A stretch of 10,084 nt of DNA. Origin: JAVBPT01 sp031549455 (GTDB taxonomy: Bacteria; Bacillota; Clostridia; Lachnospirales; JAKSVV01). The number at the start of each line of letters is the position of its first letter. Position 1 is the stretch's first letter. The position numbers were made by a program, and so were the translations under genes. A model generated the notes under the pieces. The model was not told the origin of the DNA. It did no database searches and was given only the letters and a program-made list of their open reading frames with translations. Location: NCBI GenBank assembly GCA_031549455.1, contig JAVBPT010000054.1, positions 1 to 10,084 of the forward strand, read 5' to 3'. Shown piece after piece: positions 1 through 7,270 of the stretch.

Positions 1-698
1 AACGTTCTGGTGTCCGCACCCATATTGACGCCAACACGCATTAATTCGGCAAGCCCCCTGGTGATGAGCGCCGCCTTGGAGTTGTCTCCAAGCTCTAGAC
101 CATCTGCAATCCCACTTGCAAGGGAAATAATATTCTTTAAATATCCCCCCAACTCCACGCCCAGGATATCTGCATTTCGATACACTCTAAATGTATTTGA
201 CATACATATATTTTGAAGCGTATGTGCAATCTCCGGATTTTTGGAAGCAATGATACAAGTGGTCGGAATCTCTGCTGCCACCTCTTCTGCATGGCTTGGC
301 CCTGATAGCGTGGCCACCTCATTCTCTGGCAAAAAATCTTTAATAACCTGTGTCATAGTCTTAAGCGATTCATCCTCAATTCCTTTTGAGGTGTTAACAA
401 TCACCTGCGTTCTTTTAATATATGGTGCAAACTTTTGTATATTCTCCCTCATAAATTTTGAGGGCACCGAGATGATAATCACCTCTTTCTCAAAAATAGC
501 TTGTCCAATATCGGACGTCATCTCGATTTCATCGGGAATCATCACATGTTCAATGTTTGGATGCATTCTGGTTTCTTTAAGCTCGTTTGCCTCTTCTTCT
601 TTATATGACCAGAGTGTTACCTGTTGTCCATTCTTATTTAACAATAAAGCAAGCGCGGTTCCCCATGTGCCCGCACCCATCACTGCTATTTTGCTCAT
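1..698 (-). CDS. gpsA: NAD(P)-dependent glycerol-3-phosphate dehydrogenase, 3' end cut by window edge
   Basis: This gene encodes the cytosolic enzyme that reduces dihydroxyacetone phosphate to sn-glycerol-3-phosphate for phospholipid synthesis. I translated the first 232 codons; the C-terminal third lies outside the window. The N-terminal Rossmann motif GAGTWGTALA (residues 8-17) is the family nucleotide-binding signature. Other conserved blocks are SVPS (77-80), NTSKGIE (102-108) and LSGPSHAEEV (131-140). The C-terminal-domain start VELGGYLKNI (181-190) carries the catalytic lysine at K188, followed by GDNSKAALITRGLAE (204-218). The ATG at 698-696 overlaps the plsY stop as ATGA and is preceded by GGAGGG at a good distance, so the start is secure. 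It is the last visible gene of the der-plsY-gpsA operon, and its product is the substrate of PlsY. I see no damage in the visible part. Confidence 0.97.
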   Translation of the reverse strand, partial: MSKIAVMGAGTWGTALALLLNKNGQQVTLWSYKEEEANELKETRMHPNIEHVMIPDEIEMTSDIGQAIFEKEVIIISVPSKFMRENIQKFAPYIKRTQVIVNTSKGIEDESLKTMTQVIKDFLPENEVATLSGPSHAEEVAAEIPTTCIIASKNPEIAHTLQNICMSNTFRVYRNADILGVELGGYLKNIISLASGIADGLELGDNSKAALITRGLAELMRVGVNMGADTRT

Positions 699-1354
699 TT
701 CGTTCCCTCCGTTTTCTCTCCTATCTTGTTCTCTGTTCCATTCATCAGCCTCTTAATATTTGCCCGATGCTTATAAAGCGCAGATGCCATTAAAAAGATT
801 CCAAACCAAAACTTTGGTTTGATCTCATAATCAAACACATAAAACATAAAAGGAATCATCACCGCCGTTGTCACAGAAGCAAGTGATACATATCTTGTTA
901 AAACAATAAGTGTAATCATGGTTACGGCTATAATCACTCCATACCGAAAGTCGATTGCAAACATAATCCCAATCGTGGAGGCAATTCCTTTCCCTCCTTG
1001 AAATTTCAGATAGATTGGGAAGTTATGCCCAAGTACCACGCCCGCAGCAATAAAGAGTCCAAAGATTTCAAGTGCCTCTTTGCCGTAGTTGCTGACTTGA
1101 ATGATATGCAAAAATTGTAAAATCTGTGATGCAAAGAAAACCGGTAGATACGACTTCAAGAAATCCAGAACCAAAACAGGTATCGCCACCTTCCATCCGA
1201 ATACCCTGAGCGCATTGGTGGTGCCTGAACTTTTACTACCGTATTCTCTGATATCCTTCTTAAAAAAAACTCTTCCCAAAAAGTAAGCGCTATGGAAACA
1301 TCCAAAACAATATCCTATGAGAATTGATAATAGATAAATCACATAAATATTCAT
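695..1354 (-). CDS. plsY: Acyl-phosphate:glycerol-3-phosphate acyltransferase PlsY
   Basis: This is an integral membrane acyltransferase that moves the acyl group from acyl-phosphate to glycerol-3-phosphate, giving lysophosphatidic acid, the first committed step of phospholipid synthesis in most Gram-positives. The 219-residue protein has the family layout: an N-terminal membrane segment (about 3-25), then motif 1 as GSKSSGTTNALR (39-50). The motif 2 region is VLVLDFLKS (about 60-68), and motif 3 is GHNFPIYLKFQGGKGIAST. The C-terminal HRANIKRLMNGTE block is also typical. The length is slightly above the usual 190-215 because of a charged tail. Motif 1 departs from the common GSGNxGxTN by having K-S in place of G-N; the conserved serine, TN and arginine remain. 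The start ATG overlaps the der stop (ATGA) and has AAGGAG/AAAGGGG upstream. The gene is translationally coupled on both sides in the operon. Confidence 0.96.
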   Translation of the reverse strand: MNIYVIYLLSILIGYCFGCFHSAYFLGRVFFKKDIREYGSKSSGTTNALRVFGWKVAIPVLVLDFLKSYLPVFFASQILQFLHIIQVSNYGKEALEIFGLFIAAGVVLGHNFPIYLKFQGGKGIASTIGIMFAIDFRYGVIIAVTMITLIVLTRYVSLASVTTAVMIPFMFYVFDYEIKPKFWFGIFLMASALYKHRANIKRLMNGTENKIGEKTEGTK

Positions 1355-2667
1355 TGGCTTTCCCCTTTCTCCTTGATCACAAACTTAAGCGCTGTACCCG
1401 AGAAATCAAATCTTTCCCTTATTTTATTTTCTATGTATCGCAAGTAGGAAAAATGCATTAACTTTCGATCATTTACAAAAAGAACAAACGTGGGTGGGGA
1501 GTCGCTCGCTTGGGTCATGTAATAAATTCTAAGTTGCTTTCCCTTTTGATAAGGCGGTGCATTGAGCTGCATCGCTTCATATAAGACATCGTTCAGCACA
1601 CCCGTTGTGATCCTTCTTTTTCTATTTTCACAAACTTCATCCACCAAATCAAATATTTTATGAATCCGCTGACCTGTTAGGGCAGATATAAATAAGATTT
1701 TGGCATAGTCCATATATTTAAAGGCCTCTTTTAATTCATCCTCATACTTTTTGGTGGTATGGTTATCTTTTTCCACCAAATCCCACTTATTGACTGCGAG
1801 AATGGCACCTTTATATTTTTCATGTACAATGCCAGCAACTTTCGTGTCTTGCGCCGTAATCCCCTCTTGTCCATCAATCAGGATCACACACACATCCGAA
1901 CGCTCAATCGCCTTAATCGTCCGAATGTAACTATATTTCTCAATCCCAAGTTCAATTTTGCCCCTTTTTCGAACACCCGCTGTGTCGATCAGGATATATG
2001 TTTTGTCATGATGGGTAATTGGGGTATCAATTGAATCTCTTGTTGTACCCGCAAGTTCGCTCACCACCATTCGATCCTCACCAAGGAGCTTATTTACAAG
2101 AGAGGATTTACCCGCATTGGGCTTCCCGATCACCGCAATCTTGGTTTCTGTTCCTTCCTCTACCGCTGCCTCCTCCGGAATGTGCTCAACAATCGTATCC
2201 AGCAAATCTCCAATTCCCGCTCTATTAGCAGAAGAGATCGCAACCGGATCTCCCAACCCCAGATTATAGAATTCATAAATATCCGATGTATCTTTCATAT
2301 TATCTACTTTGTTCACCACAAGAACCACTTTTTTCTTGGATTTTTTTAAGCTTGTCCCGATCTGGAAGTCTGCATCAATCAGACCCTGTTTTGCATCCAC
2401 CATAAAAAGGACGAGATCCGCTGTTTCAATTGCAATCTCCGCCTGTTTTCTCATATGCTTTAAGATTGAATCATTGGTTTTGGGTTCAATGCCCGCTGTA
2501 TCAATCAGTGTAAAACGTTTTCTATTCCATTCCACATCCGTATAGTTTCGATCTCTTGTCACGCCTGGCGTATCCAGTACAATGGCAACCTCATCTCCAG
2601 CAAGCACGTTAAAAAAAGTCGATTTTCCAACATTGGGTCTACCTATAATAGCCACTACATAATTCAT
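1351..2667 (-). CDS. der: Ribosome-assembly GTPase Der (EngA)
   Basis: Der is an essential tandem GTPase that helps maturation of the 50S ribosomal subunit. The 438-residue length is normal for the family. The first GTPase domain shows G1 GRPNVGKS (9-16), DTPGVTRD (32-39), G3 DTAG (57-60), G4 NKVD (119-122) and SSA (145-147). The second shows G1 GKPNAGKS (181-188), AGTTRDSID (206-214), G3 DTAG (228-231), G4 NKWD (293-296) and SAL (328-330). The remaining ~90 residues (about 350-438) form the KH-like RNA-binding domain, including NAPPYQKGKQLRIYY (369-383). All nucleotide-binding motifs are intact in both domains. The ATG at 2667 has GAAAGG eight bases upstream. The gene follows a 26-codon ORF by 23 bases and overlaps plsY by ATGA, so it is probably transcribed from the promoter at 2799-2826. 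Confidence 0.98.
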   Translation of the reverse strand: MNYVVAIIGRPNVGKSTFFNVLAGDEVAIVLDTPGVTRDRNYTDVEWNRKRFTLIDTAGIEPKTNDSILKHMRKQAEIAIETADLVLFMVDAKQGLIDADFQIGTSLKKSKKKVVLVVNKVDNMKDTSDIYEFYNLGLGDPVAISSANRAGIGDLLDTIVEHIPEEAAVEEGTETKIAVIGKPNAGKSSLVNKLLGEDRMVVSELAGTTRDSIDTPITHHDKTYILIDTAGVRKRGKIELGIEKYSYIRTIKAIERSDVCVILIDGQEGITAQDTKVAGIVHEKYKGAILAVNKWDLVEKDNHTTKKYEDELKEAFKYMDYAKILFISALTGQRIHKIFDLVDEVCENRKRRITTGVLNDVLYEAMQLNAPPYQKGKQLRIYYMTQASDSPPTFVLFVNDRKLMHFSYLRYIENKIRERFDFSGTALKFVIKEKGESQ

Positions 2668-2690
2668 TTTTCTAACCTTTCAAATCTATA

Positions 2691-2771
2691 TTAGTCTCTG
2701 CCAACCTTATTTGCAAAGAACAAACCGGATGTTACAGCAATCGCTATAAATAATATTCCCTTTACTAACAT
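2691..2771 (-). CDS. Small hydrophobic peptide (26 aa), unknown function, first ORF of the der operon
   Basis: I do not recognise this peptide. The ORF reads ATG to TAA and encodes 26 residues beginning MLVKGILFIAIAV and ending in FFANKVGRD. About 17 uninterrupted hydrophobic or small residues (5-20) follow a short start with one lysine, and the C-terminus is charged (K, R, D). This looks like a single-pass membrane peptide. Support for translation comes from a textbook GGAGG at 2778-2782, six bases before the ATG, which is stronger than the binding site of der itself. A promoter lies just upstream, with its -10 box ending about 27 bases before the start codon. Its stop is 23 bases before der, so it would be cotranscribed with der-plsY-gpsA. 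Alternatives are a translated leader that tunes der expression, or chance. Homologues upstream of der in related genomes would settle this. Confidence 0.6.
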   Translation of the reverse strand: MLVKGILFIAIAVTSGLFFANKVGRD

Positions 2772-2798
2772 CTTACACCTCCGAAACTGTCAGTATCC

Positions 2799-2826
2799 AT
2801 TATAACTAATTTTCTAAATTTGTAAA
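2799..2826 (-). promoter_or_regulatory. Sigma-A-type promoter for the small ORF-der-plsY-gpsA operon
   Basis: On the minus strand, TTTACA (2826-2821) and a perfect TATAAT (2804-2799) are separated by 16 bases in AT-rich DNA. The expected transcript start is around 2792, leaving a leader of about 20 bases that contains the GGAGG site of the 26-codon ORF. The -35 box differs from consensus at one position. No operator is evident. Confidence 0.8.
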
Positions 2827-2875
2827 TACCCTAACCTAAATTTTATTGTTACGGTTATATTCACCCATTTGTGGG

Positions 2876-4099
2876 TTATTGCACTTTTTTCCCGTTTTTG
2901 ATGTTTTTGTCATTGGCGTCGCTAATCACAACGTCTCCCGCCATTAACCCTTCTTCAATCACGGTTTCCGTCCGTAGTTCCATCCCTTTTGTCACCTCTA
3001 CCTCAATCGCCCTTCCGCCTTTAACAGCAAAAACCTTGTCTTTGCCATTATCCTCAAACAAGGCAGACTTTGGAACCGTCAGTTTCCCGCCTTCTTTGTA
3101 TAGGTAAAATTTGACATCCGCATAGTAACCAATCCCAAAAGAGGTGTTGTCCTCACCCATAAGTGGTTCTACCTCTACCCTCACTCTGCTTTCTAGAACA
3201 CCCAGTGCAGAGGGTCTAACACTTGCGACGGAATCGATGTGTTTTATGCGCCCCGGAAAGAGGAGATCACCTCCCCGCCTTTTTAAAACAATGTCCACAC
3301 CGTCTCCCTCTTTAATGCTTGCAACATCCTTCGTGGAAATATAAAGCTGGATTGTCTTTTCGCCTCCCGTTGCCACCACCGCAACCGGTGATACTCCACT
3401 GGCCATGTTGGCATTTTTGGCCGCAAGCTCCGTAATGGTGCCACTTGTTGTGGTTCTCACATTACAATTCTCAATGTCGCTTCTCAACTTTGCAACACTT
3501 GCCTCCTGCGCCTGTATCAACGCCTTATAATATTCCGTATTCCCGTTTTTTAAAATCACAAGTTCCTGCTTTATAGAGGCAAGGCTTACCCGTTGGGTTT
3601 CTACAAAACGTTCAATCTCCTCATAATCTTCTTTTGAGATTGCACCCTCATCATATAAAACTTTTGCCTTTTCAAAACTTTCCAGCGCTGCCTCTAATTC
3701 TCTTTCCCCCTGAGCCAAAACCAGTTCCTGCAGTTCGATCTTTTCTTTGTTCGCCACAAGCGTATTCTTTTCCTCCGCCTCAATGGATCTGATTGTGCTT
3801 CTAATCTGACTGATCTGGTAAGCCAAAGCGTCTGAATTAATCACGCAAATAATATCACCCGCCTTTACTGACTGTCACAGTTTCACATTCACCTTATCAA
3901 TCTTCCCCGGAACCAGTGGATAAAGTTCTACAACACTATCCCCAACAAAGGTTCCTTGTTCTGTAAAACTAAGGCTCACCATTTTGGCTTCCAGTTTGGT
4001 CGTGTCTGTTTTAAGTGGTTTAAAAGCCGAATAAATCATACTGATTACAATCACCAGAATCACCAAAATCAGAATGAGGATTTTTACCTTCTTTTTCAT
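2876..4099 (-). pseudogene. HlyD/MacA-like efflux adaptor (membrane fusion protein) interrupted by an in-frame TGA
   Basis: This is one reading frame of 407 codons with a TGA at codon 75 (3877-3875). The first 74 codons start with MKKK, a membrane anchor (about 6-24) and the first half of a lipoyl-like domain ending PGKIDKVNVKL. After the TGA the same frame continues with QSVKAGDIICV, the second half of that domain. A long helical coiled-coil arm follows (about 95-215), then TTTSGTITELAAKN (the second lipoyl half), beta-barrel and membrane-proximal segments, and a C-terminus ending NGKKVQ. Family members usually have Gly at the interrupted position, so one substitution (for example GGA to TGA) explains the break. 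The only ORF-like restart is a GTG at 3844 with no convincing binding site. As read, only a 74-residue stub would be made. The start ATG lies two bases after the permease stop, with AAGGAAAGGG upstream. An intact protein would link the permease to the cell-envelope side of the exporter. The rest of the frame is undamaged, so the lesion is recent, recoded or a sequencing error. Confidence 0.85.
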
Positions 4100-4101
4100 A
4101 A

Positions 4102-6450
4102 CTATTCCCTTTCCTTTAGAACTTCTACCATATCAAATTTTCTTATATTCTTTTTAGCCGAGAGGTTGGAGAGCATAATCGCCGAAATGCATCCGATTGC
4201 TCCAACCAGGTAAGCAGAAATTTGGATGGTGGAGGGCATGCTATACATGCTGGTATCCACCATCAGATTCACCGACTGATTGAGTAAAGATGTAAACGGG
4301 ATCCCCAACAAGATTGCAATCACTGAAAGAATCCAGTATTCAAAATTCATGATTTCGCAAACCTCGTTAACAGATAAGCCTATCACGCGGAGTGTCGCAT
4401 ACTCCCTTTTTCTTTCTGAAAGCGAGATGGTGGAGGTGTTATAAATAATGGCGAAAGCCACGAACATCCCCATCACTTCTAGGAAGAAGTAGAGACTTTC
4501 ATAGGGTCCCATCATTTCTTGATACTTCTTGAGCGTGGTACTGCTATCCTCTATATACATCGCGTTGGCACTATTCTTCAAATAATCCTTTAGGTAAGCA
4601 ATATCTCCTGTTTCCACCAGAATAGAGGTTGCAGTTACTCCTTGGTTAAACAGATCACCAAGCGTCTGTATCTCCATGTAGCAGCCACTTCCCAGATTTT
4701 GTTCAATCACTCTTACTATCTTTATCGGTATCTCTTTTTCTATTAAAGATGAGGAAATGAAAATGGTGTCCCCTGTTTTTACTTTCAGTTTATCGGCAAT
4801 ACCATTTGTCAGAATGATGCCCTGTGTGGGCGGGCTATAGGCTATTTTCCGATTGGTATCAAAAATCCTATACAACTCGGCGTTTTCCTCTATTCCCGTC
4901 ATGACTATGCCAGAGCGTATATGCTTATTCACTAGTTCAACTGGTATTTCGAGCAGCCCCTCCGCTCTTCCAACCCCCTCTATCGCATAAACGGTTTCAA
5001 CCGCGCTGGTATAGTCCAAAGGACTATTTAACGTTATCTTCACATCATACTTTTGTATATCTGTAAACTGACTGTATATCATCTTATCAATCATACTGCT
5101 AATACTTCCTACAAAAGCAAGAAGACTAAACGAGAACATAATCCCCACAACAATAAAACTAGAACGTACCAAGTTTCTTGTAATATTTCTGAGCGCCATG
5201 TTCCCTCTTGAGGTCAGTAGATAAGTTAACCATTTCATTTTTCCCACCAGGTCAAACTTCACCTCTTTCGGGCTTTCTGGCCTCATTGCCTCAGCCGGAT
5301 TAAGTCCAAGCACTTTTATCGCACCCGCAAAAGCCCCTAAGATTCCGCCAATGGTTCCAATCAAAATACTGATAACCAAATAGCGCAGATTAAAACTAGC
5401 CGCCATATTGGGTAGGTTAAAAAACTGAGAGTACATCACCACATAAGGACCGGACATCAGATACCCAAAAAGCCATCCAAATATGCCACCTACAAAACCC
5501 GTCACCCCGCCATAAGATAGATAGTGCAACAAAATTTGTGGATTGGAGTATCCAAAAGCTTTTAATGTTCCAATCTGCGTTCTTTCTTGTTCGATCACTC
5601 TTTTTAACATCAGATATAAAACAATGATTGCAAGGAGAACGAATACCATGGGAATCGATAAGGAAACCGACTTAATAGAATCTAGTTCCATCTGCAACAT
5701 ACTATGACTAAGCTGGTCTTTTCTCGCGATAAGCTCCTTCAGTCCATATGGATCTAGTGCATCTTCCAGATCGATTTTTACATCCTCAAACGTGTACCCC
5801 TCTTCTAGTGTAATCAAAATATCATTTGTGTATCCCGCTTTTCCCGTCATGGAATTCATCATTTCTGCCGTAATATATCCAATACCAAATCCGCTTACAT
5901 CCGGTAACATCTCCATTGCATTTTTGACAATATACACATACTCCGGACTCAGTGAGCTTGCCACCACATGACATACATACTCTCTTCCGTTTAAGAATAA
6001 AGAGACCGTATCGCCGTAGGCTAGATTATGCGCAGCAAAAAAGTTTGAGTTGACAATGAGATCCTCTGGATTGAGGAGGGGCTCCCCTTCAATCAGAATC
6101 TTATTCATCCTCATCTCCTCTACATTGTCTAACGCAATGAGTCTGAGCACAATAATCTCCTCTGTATCGTCCGTCTCCGCTCTTGCTTCCACTACATATC
6201 TTGGCACCACCTCTTTAATGCCTTTTATATCATACAACCCCAAAACCAAAGAGGTTGGCATATCCTCTAGCTTCACAAACACGTCCGCCATGTTGTATTC
6301 TTTATAATATTTTACTTTGGAGATTTCAAGTGACTCTGAAGCGATGCTCAAAGCGGTATACATCATAATCCCGATCAAAATAAGAACGACACACGCAAGG
6401 TATGCTTTCTTATTGGCCCATATGCTCCTCACCGCTTTCTTAAATAGCAT
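4102..6450 (-). CDS. ABC transporter permease with two FtsX-like domains (MacB type)
   Basis: This is the membrane subunit of the ABC exporter whose ATPase is encoded immediately upstream. The 782-residue protein has the duplicated FtsX/MacB layout. TM1 (about 18-38) is followed by an extracytoplasmic domain (about 40-260) and a three-helix FtsX block (about 264-284, 311-335, 357-380). TM5 (about 431-452) is followed by a second extracytoplasmic domain (about 455-650) and a final three-helix block (about 652-672, 706-724, 745-762). Both cytoplasmic coupling segments are visible: ERTQIGTLKAFGYS (289-302) and ERKREYATLRVIGLS (679-693). LGLNPAEAMRPE (381-392) and the C-terminal VEVLKERE are also typical. 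The ATG directly follows the ATPase TAG with no gap, and AGGAGG sits 11 bases upstream inside the ATPase gene. MacB-like exporters move lipids, peptides or antibiotics, or act as mechanotransmitters; the substrate cannot be read from this sequence. Confidence 0.93.
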   Translation of the reverse strand: MLFKKAVRSIWANKKAYLACVVLILIGIMMYTALSIASESLEISKVKYYKEYNMADVFVKLEDMPTSLVLGLYDIKGIKEVVPRYVVEARAETDDTEEIIVLRLIALDNVEEMRMNKILIEGEPLLNPEDLIVNSNFFAAHNLAYGDTVSLFLNGREYVCHVVASSLSPEYVYIVKNAMEMLPDVSGFGIGYITAEMMNSMTGKAGYTNDILITLEEGYTFEDVKIDLEDALDPYGLKELIARKDQLSHSMLQMELDSIKSVSLSIPMVFVLLAIIVLYLMLKRVIEQERTQIGTLKAFGYSNPQILLHYLSYGGVTGFVGGIFGWLFGYLMSGPYVVMYSQFFNLPNMAASFNLRYLVISILIGTIGGILGAFAGAIKVLGLNPAEAMRPESPKEVKFDLVGKMKWLTYLLTSRGNMALRNITRNLVRSSFIVVGIMFSFSLLAFVGSISSMIDKMIYSQFTDIQKYDVKITLNSPLDYTSAVETVYAIEGVGRAEGLLEIPVELVNKHIRSGIVMTGIEENAELYRIFDTNRKIAYSPPTQGIILTNGIADKLKVKTGDTIFISSSLIEKEIPIKIVRVIEQNLGSGCYMEIQTLGDLFNQGVTATSILVETGDIAYLKDYLKNSANAMYIEDSSTTLKKYQEMMGPYESLYFFLEVMGMFVAFAIIYNTSTISLSERKREYATLRVIGLSVNEVCEIMNFEYWILSVIAILLGIPFTSLLNQSVNLMVDTSMYSMPSTIQISAYLVGAIGCISAIMLSNLSAKKNIRKFDMVEVLKERE

Positions 6451-7161
6451 CTACCAGTTCACCTCCTCTGGTGAAACCGGATTTTCATTGCAAACCACCT
6501 TTTCAATCAGACCATCTTTGATATAAAAAACCCGATCTGCCATCTCAGAAATGGCTGCATTGTGGGTAATAATTACGACCGTCTTCTTGTATTTTTGATT
6601 AAACTCCTTTAATATATTCAAAACCTGTATTCCCGTTTTAAAGTCAAGCGCTCCGGTTGGTTCATCGCACAAAAGGATTGTGGGATTTTTACTAACCGCT
6701 CTGGCGATCGCAATCCGTTGTTGTTGCCCACCCGATAACTGAGAGGGAAAATGATCCTTTCGATCCGAAAGTTCTATATTGTTCAGCAGCTCATCGGGTG
6801 AGATTGGATTTTTGGACAGCTCTGAAGCCAAAACAATATTTTCGCGCGCGGTCAGATTGGGGATGAGATTGTAGAATTGAAATACAAACCCGACCGTATT
6901 TCTACGATACATCGTGAGTTCCGCCTCGCTTGCCTTGGCTATGTCCTTCCCGCCAAACGAAATCGCCCCCGTCGTAGGGGTATCGATGCCACCAATAATA
7001 TTGAGCATGGTGCTTTTTCCCGATCCACTTGGACCTAAAATCACCACAAACTCTCCCTCATAGAGGTCAAAGCTCACCCCCGCTAGGGCTACCACCTTGA
7101 TCTCTCCCATGATATATTCTTTTGTGACTTGACTCACTTCCAATACCTTTTTCAAACGCAT
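6451..7161 (-). CDS. ABC transporter ATP-binding protein (MacB/LolD-like)
   Basis: This is the cytoplasmic ATPase that powers the adjacent FtsX-type permease. In order it shows Walker A GPSGSGKST, the Q-loop as FQFYNLIPNLTARENI, signature LSGGQQQRIAIARA, Walker B ILLCDEPTGALD and the switch histidine in VVIITHNAA. This motif set is typical of the MacB/LolD/FtsE group. The start is uncertain. In-frame GTG (7164), ATG (7161) and TTG (7155) are all possible; I list the ATG by convention. The only Shine-Dalgarno-like run, AAAAAGGG (7171-7164), touches the GTG, is two bases from the ATG and is eight bases from the TTG. Spacing therefore favours the TTG start, with the protein beginning MKKVLEVSQVTKEY, which is the usual N-terminus for this family. 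Its TAG abuts the permease ATG, so the two are translationally coupled. Confidence 0.95.
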   Translation of the reverse strand: MRLKKVLEVSQVTKEYIMGEIKVVALAGVSFDLYEGEFVVILGPSGSGKSTMLNIIGGIDTPTTGAISFGGKDIAKASEAELTMYRRNTVGFVFQFYNLIPNLTARENIVLASELSKNPISPDELLNNIELSDRKDHFPSQLSGGQQQRIAIARAVSKNPTILLCDEPTGALDFKTGIQVLNILKEFNQKYKKTVVIITHNAAISEMADRVFYIKDGLIEKVVCNENPVSPEEVNW

Positions 7162-7177
7162 CACCCTTTTTAAGAAT

Positions 7178-7205
7178 ATTATATATGGATATATTTTTCA
7201 GTCAA
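7178..7205 (-). promoter_or_regulatory. Sigma-A-type promoter for the ABC exporter operon
   Basis: On the minus strand, TTGACT (7205-7200) and a perfect TATAAT (7183-7178) are separated by 16 bases. The predicted transcript start (about 7171-7172) falls at the first base of the AAAAAGGG Shine-Dalgarno run, so the leader would be only about 10-17 bases, depending on the start codon. The spacer contains ATATATCCATATAT, a 6-bp AT-only inverted repeat around CC that could be an operator but is too simple to claim. Confidence 0.75.
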
Positions 7206-7270
7206 TGTTTTTTTTATGCGCTTTTTGTATATCAAAGTCTATTTGAGTCAAACTACTTAAAAGGATATTT

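Noticed and set aside
241..756. 171-aa plus-strand ORF opposite gpsA and plsY
   Set aside because: It is an antisense shadow. The minus strand encodes clear GpsA and PlsY motifs here, and the plus-strand product has no recognisable domain or good start signal.
2863..2876. ACCCA-TTTG-TGGGT hairpin as terminator of the ABC operon
   Set aside because: The stem is only 5 bp, overlaps the stop codon and has no T run on the minus strand.
2876..3844. Downstream adaptor piece as an independent gene starting at GTG 3844
   Set aside because: There is no binding site before the GTG, and the protein would lack the anchor and half of the lipoyl-like domain. It is better read as the tail of one interrupted frame.
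3830..3880. Selenocysteine insertion at the adaptor TGA
   Set aside because: HlyD-type adaptors are not known selenoproteins, the usual residue is glycine rather than cysteine, and I see no convincing SECIS-like hairpin just after the TGA.
7184..7197. ATATATCCATATAT inverted repeat in the ABC promoter spacer as an operator
   Set aside because: It has AT-only 6-bp arms in AT-rich promoter DNA and no regulator gene nearby; chance explains it.
7227..7255. Possible sigma-G promoter for spoVAF (GTATA, 17 bases, CAAACTA)
   Set aside because: The -10 has a mismatch at a conserved T, and the implied transcript start (about 7262) would fall inside the Shine-Dalgarno sequence.
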